A stretch of DNA of 61,444 nucleotides, taken from JAJACP01 sp964350245 (GTDB lineage Bacteria; Chlamydiota; Chlamydiia; Chlamydiales; JAAKFR01). Positions 40,721 to 50,800 of the stretch are shown here, piece by piece. Position 1 is the stretch's first letter, and the number at the start of each line of letters is the position of its first letter. The notes under the pieces are model-generated. The model saw only the letters and a program-made list of their open reading frames with translations, had not been told where the DNA came from and did not search any database. A program made the translations under genes and the position numbers. Location of the stretch: positions 1 through 61,444 of the forward strand of contig CAYGJC010000010.1 in the NCBI GenBank assembly GCA_964350245.1, in the 5' to 3' direction.

Positions 40721-41380
40721 ATGACAGAGAAAAAAGCCACCCTCTCACATGAAGTTGAGATTCCTCTAGGCTCTGTAAAGCTTAGAGGGTATCTGTGCGT
40801 TCCACCCGATGCAAAGGGGATTGTCTTGTTCGCCCATGGCAGCGGAAGTTCTAGGCAAAGTCCTCGCAATCAGTTTGTCGCCCATTTTTTGGAAGATCAT
40901 ACGCTGGGGACTCTTCTCTTTGATCTACTTACGCCTGAAGAAGAGGCCGCAGACGCGGTCACCCTTGAACTGCGCTTCAACATTCCACTGCTTGCGGAGC
41001 GTCTGCTCGGAGCAACTGAGTGGGTCGAAAAAAATCCGGATACCCACCACCTCTCAATCGGCTATTTTGGCGCGAGCACAGGAGCCGCAGCGGCGCTCAT
41101 TGCCGCTGCTGAGCTAGGCCCTAAACTGGGTGCTGTTGTCTCCAGGGGAGGAAGGCCTGATCTAGCCGGCCATGTTCTTGCTCGCGTTCTGGCTCCCACT
41201 CTTTTAATCGTAGGGGTAAATGATTTTGGTGTGATTGAACTCAATCAGCACTCCATGGACCTTCTTGAATGTAAGAAAAAACTTGAAATTGTCCCCAATG
41301 CCACGCATTTATTCGAGGAACCGGGCACGCTCGAGGAGGTGGGAAGAATGGCCTCTATTTGGTTCATCGATAATCTATAA
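40721..41380 (+). CDS. Alpha/beta hydrolase, dienelactone-hydrolase-like
   Basis: A 219-residue protein from the ATG at 40721. Frames opening at 40652 would start inside the terminator, so I reject them. The fold shows VLFAHGSGSSRQS (oxyanion region), the nucleophile Ser in YFGASTGAAAAL, an Asp in VNDFGVIELN and the base His in PNATHLFEE. This is the dienelactone-hydrolase / phosphoribosyltransferase-associated family arrangement seen in small esterases. Target unknown. It is followed by a small membrane protein gene 17 bases later. Confidence 0.82.
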   Translation: MTEKKATLSHEVEIPLGSVKLRGYLCVPPDAKGIVLFAHGSGSSRQSPRNQFVAHFLEDHTLGTLLFDLLTPEEEAADAVTLELRFNIPLLAERLLGATEWVEKNPDTHHLSIGYFGASTGAAAALIAAAELGPKLGAVVSRGGRPDLAGHVLARVLAPTLLIVGVNDFGVIELNQHSMDLLECKKKLEIVPNATHLFEEPGTLEEVGRMASIWFIDNL

Positions 41381-41397
41381 TATGTTAAACTGTAACT

Positions 41398-41655
41398 ATG
41401 AATATCGTTCAACGTGCTTGTTTTAATACTGATTATGGTCAAACGCGTAAAGACTATTTTTTAGCTGCTCTGACTATTCTAGGCATTTTTTTATTGGTCA
41501 TCGGGGCCTGTGTGCAAAGTGGCTATCTACCTTTTAGTCAGACGGCGGCTCACTATTGCTTGGGCTTTGGCGGTGTTGCTTTTGGGGTGGGGTGTCTGGC
41601 TTTGTTTCTTCGAGCTTGTAATACACATCCTTTTGATGATCAGATAGAAGAGTAA
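41398..41655 (+). CDS. Small Inc-like membrane protein, unknown function
   Basis: An 85-residue protein with a hydrophilic N-terminus of about 20 residues and two hydrophobic segments (about 22-39 and 51-70) separated by a short loop. This bilobed layout resembles chlamydial inclusion-membrane proteins. The last 122 bases overlap the end of the phosphoribosyltransferase gene on the opposite strand, so one of the two tails may not be as drawn. No ribosome site is clear. Confidence is moderate. Confidence 0.45.
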   Translation: MNIVQRACFNTDYGQTRKDYFLAALTILGIFLLVIGACVQSGYLPFSQTAAHYCLGFGGVAFGVGCLALFLRACNTHPFDDQIEE

Positions 41656-42256
41656 TAACCTCTTCGTCAGAGGTTTGCTCAAATCTTTCGTAAAATTGCC
41701 CAACAGCATAAAACGAATGAGGTGTCATCAGACAAATGGTTTGATCGACATCATGTGCCAATTCGGCTAGGGTATCCGGAGGTGAGACCGGAATTGCCAT
41801 CACGATTTCTTGTGCCTTTTCGGCCCGCACCGTTTTGATTGCAGCCCGCATCGTTGCGCCGGTAGCCAATCCGTCGTCAACTAAAATGACCCTCTTGTCT
41901 TTGAGCATGCGTGGCGGGCGATTCTTCCTATACAGGTTTAGCCGCTTCATGGCTTCTTTGGTCTCTCGTTCAATGGACTCTTGAAGGTAGGTTGCAGATC
42001 CCTCTGGTTTTTCAAAGATGATCGCTTCACCGGTTTCTGTAATCGCACCGATGGCAAACTCTTCATTAAAGGGAGCTCCAATTTTACGAGGACAAACGAT
42101 GTCAAGTGGAAGACGCAGCGCTTTGGCTACCTCGTAGCCTACGACCACACCCCCACGTGGTAAAGCAATCACGATCAGGTTCTGGAGGTTCTGGAGCTTG
42201 CTCTTCAGCGCTTCAGCAAGCAGTCGTCCAGCATGCTCGCGATCCTGGAATATCAT
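41534..42256 (-). CDS. Phosphoribosyltransferase-fold protein
   Basis: A 240-residue protein from the ATG at 42256, which overlaps the previous stop as ATGA. The PRPP-binding loop is VILVDDGLATGAT, preceded by VIALPRGGVVVGYEVA and PRKIGAPFNEE. Proteins of this group (PF00156) are often found with dienelactone-like hydrolases, as here, and may phosphoribosylate an unknown base. After FERFEQTSDEEVITLL the tail KDVYYKLEETKPD and beyond is low complexity and antisense to the 41398 gene. Function unproven. Confidence 0.82.
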   Translation of the reverse strand: MIFQDREHAGRLLAEALKSKLQNLQNLIVIALPRGGVVVGYEVAKALRLPLDIVCPRKIGAPFNEEFAIGAITETGEAIIFEKPEGSATYLQESIERETKEAMKRLNLYRKNRPPRMLKDKRVILVDDGLATGATMRAAIKTVRAEKAQEIVMAIPVSPPDTLAELAHDVDQTICLMTPHSFYAVGQFYERFEQTSDEEVITLLSDHQKDVYYKLEETKPDTPPQKQHRQSPSNSEPPSD

Positions 42257-42792
42257 GGAATCTCTGTAGATTGTAGGAAGGTTTTCCAAACCGCAAGCTG
42301 TTCATGAGTAGGAGCCGATTGGTTTTCTGGATACTGAAAACTCACGGATAGAACCCAGCCGCCAATACGAGAATTTAGTCCAATCCATGCTCTAAACTCC
42401 TCTCGTTTATTATGATCAAGATAGTGTGTAATCAAAACGGGGTGGTGATTCCAATAGGTTTTTTGAATTTCAACGTCGGTGCAACCCATGGAGGTGAAAC
42501 GATCAGGCAGGCCAAATTCTTCGGCAAAACAGTCAGGTCCCTGCTGGATAATGTCGCCGCTTAGGCGAACAAAGAAAAAAATGCTATCGATTTTACGAGA
42601 TTGAATGAGTCGATCGATTGCCTCTTTTTCTCCCCAGATGATGCCGGAATAAAGATCAGGGTCTGGGCCCATCACAAAGGTGTCCGGGATAGCGGGATTC
42701 ACGTTCAGTGAATCGGGAAAAGGGGGGAGAAGTTCTCTTCCACAAAGAAGAGAACTAAAGCTTAGACAGACTAGGAGTATTTTCTTCCACAT
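42253..42792 (-). CDS. Exported protein of unknown function
   Basis: A 179-residue protein with a signal peptide (MWKKILLVCLSFSSLLC). A Cys at its end (LLCG) could be a lipobox, making it a lipoprotein. The mature region includes DTFVMGPDPDLYSG, GWVLSVSFQYPE and many aromatics. I do not recognise a family. It lies between the OppA-type lipoprotein gene and the phosphoribosyltransferase gene, overlapping the latter's start as ATGA and the former's stop by 38 bases. Confidence 0.6.
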   Translation of the reverse strand: MWKKILLVCLSFSSLLCGRELLPPFPDSLNVNPAIPDTFVMGPDPDLYSGIIWGEKEAIDRLIQSRKIDSIFFFVRLSGDIIQQGPDCFAEEFGLPDRFTSMGCTDVEIQKTYWNHHPVLITHYLDHNKREEFRAWIGLNSRIGGWVLSVSFQYPENQSAPTHEQLAVWKTFLQSTEIP

Positions 42793-44362
42793 AAGCCCAC
42801 TTAAAATCGGCTTGGCCTAATTCGTTGACAATTAGACCCTGAACCTTGGGTGATTTTAAATACTTCGCATTTACCATATACAAGGGAATGATTGGCATTT
42901 CATCTAAAATTAAGAGCACAGCTTGTTTCAAGTGCTCCTCTCGTATCAGAGGATCTGTCTCTTGGTCGGCAAGATCCAGAAGCTCTTGATAGTGTCGACT
43001 CTCCCACTGAGGAGCATTGTAGCGGTGGGCTTTCTCTTTAAAGAAATCCAATGTGTAGATTGGATCGTTAAAAACAGAAAACCAGATCATTCCTCCAATT
43101 TGATACTGCCGCTCGCCTATACTGGCAAAAAACACGTTCCATTCGGAACCTGTGAGCTCGACTTCAATGCCAAAGGTTTGTTCCCATTTCTGTTGTATGG
43201 CCTCTGCCAGCTTTTTCTGTCCAGGAATATCGCTATAGCTATAGCGCAAGGTGGGAAATTCACTGCGAGTCAAATTGAGTTCTGCTAGTCCCTCGTTAAA
43301 AAGTTTTTGTGCTAGGTGCTCGTTTGAATCTGAATACAGCTCTTCTTCTTGGGTGAGGGGCATGGTGATTGGTATCAAGCTTTTACTCGGAGTTTCACCC
43401 GAAACGACATGGTTAGCAATCACCTCACGGTTAAGTGCAACGGATAGTGCCTGACGTATTTTAGTAGAATGCAGGGGAAACTGCTCTGTATTAAGGCAGA
43501 GCCAAAAGACACCTGCAATCGGCCTGCTGACAAAATCCTCAGAGGATTGGGCTTTTTCGATCGCATCCTGTGGAAGAAAAGCAAAGGGGTGTCCCGCCCA
43601 GTCTAACTCTCCTTTCTCATACATCAGCAGCGCCGTATTCGGATCACTCACGAGTGAGGCTTCGATGCGGTTAAGCCGGACAGAATCGGCGTCCCAATAG
43701 GTGGGATTTTTTTCGAGTGTCAATTGATCCTCGTGCACCCATTTTGTAAGACAAAAAGGTCCGTTGAAAACGGTAGGGGTTGCCTCTTTCAAATCGTATA
43801 AAGGGGAAAAAAGTGCATTGGAGATGAGATCGAGAAAGTAGGGGGTAGGATGCTCTAAATCCACAACTAATGTCCGGGCATCTAGTGCTTTAATTCCGAC
43901 TTCATCCAAAGAAATCTCCCCTTTCTTGGCCTTCTGCGCGTTTTTGATTGGATAGAAAAGATCGGCACGTAGACAGTCCGAATCCGGAGCAAGTGCCCGT
44001 TTCCAGCTCTTCTCAAAATCCACCGCTGTCACTTCTTTTCCATTCGTCCAGAGCATGGGGCGAAGGGTGAAGGTATAGCGCAGTTGGGAAGGGGAGATGT
44101 CGAGGTGTTTAGCTGCAGCAAGCTCAGGTTTTCCATCGGGATTTAAGCGGGTCAAACCCTCGAAAAGAGCCTTTTGAAAATTGCGGCACATGAGATCGAT
44201 GCCTGTGTGTGGGTGAAGAGAAGCTGGATCTCCTTGGTTGTTAATACGTAGAACTTGGCTTGGGATTAACATACGCTTTGTTTCCTCTTTTTGAGGGTTT
44301 TGGCAACCGATAAGACTTCCCAGTATAATCAAAAGTGTGAGTAGTGTTTTATGTGTTAGCAT
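42755..44362 (-). CDS. Peptide ABC transporter substrate-binding lipoprotein, OppA type
   Basis: A 535-residue SBP_bac_5 family protein. The N-terminus MLTHKTLLTLLIILGSLIGCQ ends in the lipobox LIGC, so the mature protein is a lipid-anchored binding protein. Motifs include the family opening QGDPASLHPHTGID and later RQALSVALNRE. OppA-type proteins deliver oligopeptides to an inner-membrane ABC permease. No permease or ATPase gene for peptides lies nearby. The start overlaps the stop of the 1145-residue gene by 14 bases. Confidence 0.88.
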   Translation of the reverse strand: MLTHKTLLTLLIILGSLIGCQNPQKEETKRMLIPSQVLRINNQGDPASLHPHTGIDLMCRNFQKALFEGLTRLNPDGKPELAAAKHLDISPSQLRYTFTLRPMLWTNGKEVTAVDFEKSWKRALAPDSDCLRADLFYPIKNAQKAKKGEISLDEVGIKALDARTLVVDLEHPTPYFLDLISNALFSPLYDLKEATPTVFNGPFCLTKWVHEDQLTLEKNPTYWDADSVRLNRIEASLVSDPNTALLMYEKGELDWAGHPFAFLPQDAIEKAQSSEDFVSRPIAGVFWLCLNTEQFPLHSTKIRQALSVALNREVIANHVVSGETPSKSLIPITMPLTQEEELYSDSNEHLAQKLFNEGLAELNLTRSEFPTLRYSYSDIPGQKKLAEAIQQKWEQTFGIEVELTGSEWNVFFASIGERQYQIGGMIWFSVFNDPIYTLDFFKEKAHRYNAPQWESRHYQELLDLADQETDPLIREEHLKQAVLLILDEMPIIPLYMVNAKYLKSPKVQGLIVNELGQADFKWAYVEENTPSLSKL

Positions 44363-47300
44363 CGTTTTCCTGGTTCATGTTTTCTAAATAAGCGGCTCGG
44401 AAATCGATGAGATTGAGGTTCGAAAGGATACATCCTTTCAGCCGCGGGTTTTTTACGTAGCGAAATTTTTGATAGACCAGCGGAATGGCAGGCATCTCAG
44501 CTTGCAAAATGGTCTCAGCTTGATTCAGAATTTGTCGCATTTTTTGAGGGTTTTCAGTGTGCTTGGCCTCAGTAATAAGGCGGTTGTATCGGGCATTTTT
44601 CCAGGTCGTCACTCGTAAAGTGTGCTCACGGAAGACAAACAGATCATAAAAATAAAGAGGGTGGTTATAGCGTGGATACCACACAATCCCTCCGGCCATA
44701 ATATCATTGCGATGAAGAGCATCAAAGTAGGCGTTCCAGAGCAAGCGCTCATACTTTACTTTGACTCCAAGCACCTCTTCCCACTGACGGCCGATCGCAT
44801 AGCTCATCGCTTCTTGCTCCTCGATTTCACTGTGGGTCAAAACAATGGTGGGTAAATCGCCTCGGTTCAGTCCAAGCTCTTCTAGTCCCTTTGCAAAGTA
44901 GGTTTGGGCTAAGGCAGGATCATAGGTGGGCGCTATTAATGACTCATCTGCAGGATAAGTTGAAAATCCATAAGCTGGGATATCTTCACCTTGAAGAACA
45001 TCTTGAATAAAGATGTCTCGATTAAGAGCAGCTGCAAAGGCTCTACGCATATGGAGACTCTGAAAGGGAAGGCGTTCAAAGTTCAGTTGAATCCAATAAA
45101 GACCGTAGCAGTCAGGATCTGTAATGAGAGAGTTATTTGCTTTCAGTGAGGCAATAGCAGCAGGACGGAGTTTAGTCAACGGATCGCCTACCCAATCTAA
45201 CTCGCCGGCTGAGAATAAATCGAGAGGCATCTTTTCCTCTTCAATGACGCAAATCTGAATCCGATCCAGTTTAACAGAGGAGGCGTCCCAGTAAAGTGGA
45301 TTTCTGGCCAGTTGCAGATCGTCATTGAGTTTCCAAAGATCGAGCTTGTAGGGTCCATTACAGACATAAGTCTCTCCACTATGGTAAGCCCATCCTGGAT
45401 GCTTCTGATCGATTTCACGACACAGTGGCATAAAAATCCAATTAGCCAGCAGAGATAGAAAAGCGGAAAAAGGAAATTCGAGTTCAACACAAAGGGTGTG
45501 GTCTCCTGTGGCCCGGATGCCCACTTGATTTAAGGGTTTTTCCCCTTTTTTTACGGCTTCTGCATTCTTAATGGAGAAAAAGAGAAACGAGTAGGGAAAG
45601 CGAAAGTCCGGTTCAAGAATCTTTTTCCAGGCGTATTCAAAATCATAAGCTGTTAAGGAAGAGCCATTCGACCAGAAACTTTTGCGCAAAGTAAACTGGT
45701 ACGTCGTCTTGTCTTCAGAAACAGTATACGTGGCAGCTAAAGCCGGTTCGATAGCACCGGATTCTGAGACACGGAATAGCCCCTCATAAAGCATTTTGAT
45801 GACAACACCAGAGATGCGATCGGCTCCAATACGGGGATCCAATGATTGGGCAGCTCTGGGAAGGTGTAAACGAAGAATCTGTTGATTTTGTCTTTTTTCG
45901 AGCCAAGAAGAAACGGTTTTTTCCACTGATTGCGCAAAGCGTCCAGCGTGCTTTTTGCTGGGATTGAGAAAAAGGTAGCACTGGTAGTAATTTCGGTCTA
46001 CTTCAACAGCAGCAGAGGCCAGCTGCAGGGGGTCGATCTCTAGTTTTTTGATTGCATGAGTGAGGGTCTCACGGATCTCGGGGTGGTTAGCTTTCACAAC
46101 AACTGCGAGTACGTCGTGTTCGCAGTGGCTTTTGTGAATGCAGGCTTCGTGGTTGGGTAGGACTAGTTCAACAGTTTGCAAGAATAGAGCACACAGAATT
46201 TTTCCCTTATCAGGGGGAATATAGGTCTGCATAATAGAGGGCGTAAGAGAGTAGAAAAGATTTTCAAGTAAAAAAGCGTACTGCTTGGCTTGAGGGCCTA
46301 GAGCCTCTTTAATAGCTTCCAACTGCTCATTTTGCTTCAGTAGAAAGCCTCCATTATAGTCACGAAACTGTCCGACCATTTGTTCCACACTTTTGACCAC
46401 ATATTGGCGTGCCTTCACAAGATCAATGGAGTGATTTTTACGTAAAAACAGCTGCGTCTCCACTTCGAGTGTAAAAACATTAGCCTCTTTGATATACTTC
46501 TTTCTCAGGTAACCTACATTTGCTACTCGTTCAGGAATGAAGTGGACAGTTGAAGGAAGTGAGCGACTTAGCTTTGACAAGCTACGGCTGTTTTTGTTGA
46601 GAACGCGCAGTAGGACGATGTTGAACCGAAGCACATCATGTTGCTGCTCTTGGAAAGAGATCATGGCCTGGGGAAGATCTCGTACATAGCGAAGCTCTTG
46701 GCTCAGGTGTATAATATTGCGAATCAGCTCCTCCTCATTGCGAGGAATAAAAAGAGAGGGAGAGAGGTATTCGATACTATTTTTGAGCTCATCTGGAAGC
46801 GCACTTTTTAAAAGCCTCACCTCCTCTAAGGTGAAATTTCCCCCGCGTGTTTTTTCAAGCTCTAAATAAACGGTAAGCAGGCGGTTCTCATCGTTTCTAT
46901 GAGCGTAATAAGAATCTTGGGGAGCCTGCACATGAGGAATCAGGTGTTGAACGGCTTTGAGAATATGCCTGAGTTCAAAGGATTCGTAATCCTGTAATGA
47001 GTTGATGGAAAGAGCAATACCGAGCACTTTTTTTAAGCCAAAAGGATAATGGAGGTGGGTTTGCATGAGTTTAATGTAGATATGACGGTTGTGAGGGAAG
47101 ATTTTAATATCTTTCTCAAGCGCTTTTTGAAAAAGATAATGAGCGCAAATAATACGGCATAAGTGTCGATGGGAGCGAATTTGGCGAAACTCTTTCCGAC
47201 AATGGGCCAGAAAGTGTTGGACCTCGCGAAATATATCGTGCGAAAAACGTTTGGGATAGCGTCGAATCAAGTCAGCTACCGACTCATAGATATAAGAGAC

Positions 47301-47786
47301 ATTACCGGCTAAAGCGAGTCTTTTCATCTCTAAAATATATTTGGCGTGCCCGGAAGAGAGAGCTCCGAGCTTTAGACCGTCAGCCAATCCCGGAAGCTGT
47401 TGCTGAATCGTTTGTAGAGTCTTTTCATCGGGAACCTCCAAAATGAGCTCGATAAAAAAAAGGGGCGCCTTCCAATAGGGAAGGCGGAATGACAAATTTT
47501 TGGAGGAGAGAAGGTTAAGTTGTTTGCAGGGTACCAGCCAACAGGTAAGCATCTCTTCAACAAAGAGCAATACTTTCCGATTCCATTTTGAGGAACAAAG
47601 CAGATAAAAGGCAAACGCTCCTGGTGTCTGTTCCAAGCCTCTCCATTTTACTAAGGGAAGCTTTTTTGCCAAATCTTCCTGTGTAGCCAGCTCGCGCCCA
47701 AAGATCTTGTTAGCCAGCTTAAGCAGGTTTTCTTTGTGCTTTTTTAAGATATCTGTGTCTGAAGATGTTACTGCGCTTCGAAGCAT
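44349..47786 (-). CDS. Large protein with a C-terminal OppA-type solute-binding domain and a ~640-residue unknown N-terminal region
   Basis: A 1145-residue protein with AAGGAAAA upstream of the ATG. Residues about 640-1140 match SBP_bac_5: RLHLPRAAQSLDPRIG, then FWSNGSSLTAYDFEYAWKK and RRAFAAALNRD, clearly paralogous to 42755-44362. The N-terminal 640 residues are mostly helical, with no recognised domain, Sec signal peptide or lipobox. A binding protein with no export signal is odd: either this one works in the cytosol, is secreted by another route, or the N-terminal region has its own function. The arrangement ahead of an ordinary OppA-type gene suggests related cargo. Confidence 0.75.
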   Translation of the reverse strand: MLRSAVTSSDTDILKKHKENLLKLANKIFGRELATQEDLAKKLPLVKWRGLEQTPGAFAFYLLCSSKWNRKVLLFVEEMLTCWLVPCKQLNLLSSKNLSFRLPYWKAPLFFIELILEVPDEKTLQTIQQQLPGLADGLKLGALSSGHAKYILEMKRLALAGNVSYIYESVADLIRRYPKRFSHDIFREVQHFLAHCRKEFRQIRSHRHLCRIICAHYLFQKALEKDIKIFPHNRHIYIKLMQTHLHYPFGLKKVLGIALSINSLQDYESFELRHILKAVQHLIPHVQAPQDSYYAHRNDENRLLTVYLELEKTRGGNFTLEEVRLLKSALPDELKNSIEYLSPSLFIPRNEEELIRNIIHLSQELRYVRDLPQAMISFQEQQHDVLRFNIVLLRVLNKNSRSLSKLSRSLPSTVHFIPERVANVGYLRKKYIKEANVFTLEVETQLFLRKNHSIDLVKARQYVVKSVEQMVGQFRDYNGGFLLKQNEQLEAIKEALGPQAKQYAFLLENLFYSLTPSIMQTYIPPDKGKILCALFLQTVELVLPNHEACIHKSHCEHDVLAVVVKANHPEIRETLTHAIKKLEIDPLQLASAAVEVDRNYYQCYLFLNPSKKHAGRFAQSVEKTVSSWLEKRQNQQILRLHLPRAAQSLDPRIGADRISGVVIKMLYEGLFRVSESGAIEPALAATYTVSEDKTTYQFTLRKSFWSNGSSLTAYDFEYAWKKILEPDFRFPYSFLFFSIKNAEAVKKGEKPLNQVGIRATGDHTLCVELEFPFSAFLSLLANWIFMPLCREIDQKHPGWAYHSGETYVCNGPYKLDLWKLNDDLQLARNPLYWDASSVKLDRIQICVIEEEKMPLDLFSAGELDWVGDPLTKLRPAAIASLKANNSLITDPDCYGLYWIQLNFERLPFQSLHMRRAFAAALNRDIFIQDVLQGEDIPAYGFSTYPADESLIAPTYDPALAQTYFAKGLEELGLNRGDLPTIVLTHSEIEEQEAMSYAIGRQWEEVLGVKVKYERLLWNAYFDALHRNDIMAGGIVWYPRYNHPLYFYDLFVFREHTLRVTTWKNARYNRLITEAKHTENPQKMRQILNQAETILQAEMPAIPLVYQKFRYVKNPRLKGCILSNLNLIDFRAAYLENMNQENDANT

Positions 47787-47876
47787 CAGATTTTCCTTTT
47801 GGAAGCAGTATTAGGATTTACCGTTTTTTAATCAAACTATCTAGTTGCTATTAAAAAAGTATTTACAGGTGTATCA

Positions 47877-50800
47877 TTGAGTGTTATGGGGGGAAGGACG
47901 CATTGGTATAAAGAGGCAATTATCTATGAGCTGCACGTAAAATGCTACTGCGATAGCTCTGGTAATGGTTATGGTGACTTTAGGGGGTTATCTGAGAAAC
48001 TCGATTACCTGCAAGATCTTGGTGTCACCGCCATCTGGCTTCTTCCATTTTACCCCTCTCCACTTAAAGATGATGGATATGATATTGCCGATTATACAGA
48101 CGTTCATTCTCTCTATGGCAACCTAAATGACTTTAAGCGCTTTTTGCGTGAGGCGCACAAACGTGGGCTGAGAGTGATCACAGAGCTTGTGATTAACCAT
48201 ACCTCAGATCAACACGCTTGGTTTCAACGAGCACGTAGATCGAAAAAAGGGTCACACTATTGGAATTATTACGTCTGGAGTGATACACCCGAAAAGTACG
48301 CAGATGCGCGGATTATCTTCCAGGATTTTGAGTCTTCCAACTGGACCTGGGATCCTGTGGCCAAGAGTTACTACTGGCACCGTTTTTACTCTCATCAGCC
48401 TGATTTAAATTTTGAGCATCCAGAGGTACATAAAGCGCTCCTACAAAAATTGAGCTTTTGGCTCAAACTAGGCGTCGATGGAGTGCGTTTGGATGCCATT
48501 CCCTACCTCTATGAGCGAGAGGGAACGGTTTGTGAAAACCTTCCGGAAACCCACGCCTTTCTGAAAAAACTCCGGCACTATGTCGACACACACTTTGCGG
48601 ATAAAATGCTTCTTGCAGAGGCGAACCAGTGGCCAGAGGAGGCTGCTCAATACTTTGGAGAGGGAGACGAATGCCACATGGCTTTCCACTTTCCGGTTAT
48701 GCCTCGTCTGTTTATGTCGATTCACCTTGAGGACTCCCTACCGATTATCGAGATCATGGAACAGACTCCTACCATTCCTTCCAGTTGTCAGTGGGCATTA
48801 TTTCTCCGCAATCACGATGAATTGACTCTTGAAATGGTGACCGATGAAGAGAGAGACTATATGTTCCGCGTTTATGCACACGATCCTCAAGCGCGGGTGA
48901 ATCTGGGGATTCGAAGAAGGCTTGCGCCCCTTTTGAAGAATGACCGGCGTAAAATTGAGCTCATGAATACCTTGCTTTTCTCCTTAACTGGAACACCTGT
49001 TGTCTACTACGGAGATGAGCTAGGGATGGGAGACAATATCTATTTAGGAGATCGGGATGGCGTCCGTACTCCCATGCAGTGGAGTAATGATCGCAATGCG
49101 GGCTTTTCAAGAGCAAACCCTCAACAGCTCTACCTCCCTCCCATTATCGATCCTGAATATCACTATGAGACTTTGAATGTAGAAGCTCAACAGAACAATC
49201 CTCACTCTCTTTTATGGTGGACCAAACAGTTAATTGCGCTGCGAAAACGCTATAAAGCATTTAGCTATGGGACAACCGAGTTTTTGACGACTCAAAACCG
49301 TAAGTTGTTAGTTTTTTTCCGTCACTATGAAGATGAGTGCTTATTGATCATCTCTAACTTATCCCGGTTTCCCCAATATGTTGAGCTCGATTTGAAGAAA
49401 TATGCGGGATACAATCTGGTGGAGATGTTTTCAGGGCATCAATTTCCCAAGATTGGAGAGCTCCCGTATTTTTTAACTTTAGGTGCCCACGGTTACTACT
49501 GGTTTTCCTTGACAAAAGCGTCTGAAGAGCAGCAAGAAGAGGTCATTGATATTCCCACAATTGCCCTAAATGGAGAGACCTCAAATCTCTTCCAGTCCTC
49601 CATGCGTCGCACACTCACAGACGCTCTTTTAGGGTATCTTCTCAGAAGCAATAGACTCAAGCCGCTTATTTCACAGATAGATCGCACCAAAACCCAACTG
49701 GTTGATTTCCTTGTTCTTCCTGAGCATGAGATACATGTTGCCTTTATAGAAGTTACACTCACAACAGGTGTGGTACACCGTTTCCCCCTCTTTTTACGTT
49801 ATTTAGAGGGTCAGGATGTGGATGAAAAAATTCGCTCCTCTCCAGAGTCTGTAGTAACGCGCCTCAATGGGGGCATTCTCTTTGATTTAACCGGAGAACA
49901 AGAGGTTGCGGATGCTTTGCTCTCAATTATCTTAAAACGTCAAAAGATCCGCTCTGAGCAGGGTGAAATCAGAGGCATTACGGTTACACATCCACAAGAC
50001 AAGAGCTCTTATTTAGAGAAGCTGGTTGCCCCAGTCTATGGTGAGCGCGGAATTTTAGTTTTTCCTGTGGATCAGGGCGTTTTGAAGGTATTTAGCTGCT
50101 TGGAAGAAGGAATGGATGTGGATATAGAAATGCGGCTGTTTTTAACCCGTCATACCGATTTTCGCGGTTTTCTGCCGATTTGGGGCTATATAGAATATCG
50201 AGCACGCAACCATGCCATTGTCGTGCTTGCCGAAGAGGTCGCTTCTCATAATCGCGCATTTAATGCAAAAGAGCTAAGCATTGAAGCAGCCGATCGTTTT
50301 TTAATTCGTGTGGAAGCGACGGAAGTTGAGCATACTGAGATTTTTTTCCCCAAGAGCACCCTACTTGAGCTCGCAGAGGGTTCAATTGATCCACAGGTGC
50401 ACTTACTCCTAGAAGAGCAGGTTGAAGTAGCCAGGCTGCTGGGAAAAACAACAGCTTCCTTTCATCAAGCGTTAAATACGGAACCGAGTGATCCCGACTT
50501 TGCTCCCATTGCATTTACTCCATTTTATCAACGTTCGGTTTATCAGACTCTACGTCGTAAAATTCGGATGGCTTTCGCACGTCTCCGCCATTTCAAGGGC
50601 GAAGGGTTGGGTGAACAAATTAAATCGCTCTTGGATTGGGAAGAGCGACTGCATGAGTGGCTCCAGATTCTGCCACACTGTAAGATACAAGCTGAGCGGA
50701 TTCGCTATCATGGTAATCTGGTTCTTGAAAATCTCCACTATACAGGAAAGGAGTTTCTGATTGCCAATATTGAGGGTAATCCTAGCTATACCCATAGTGA

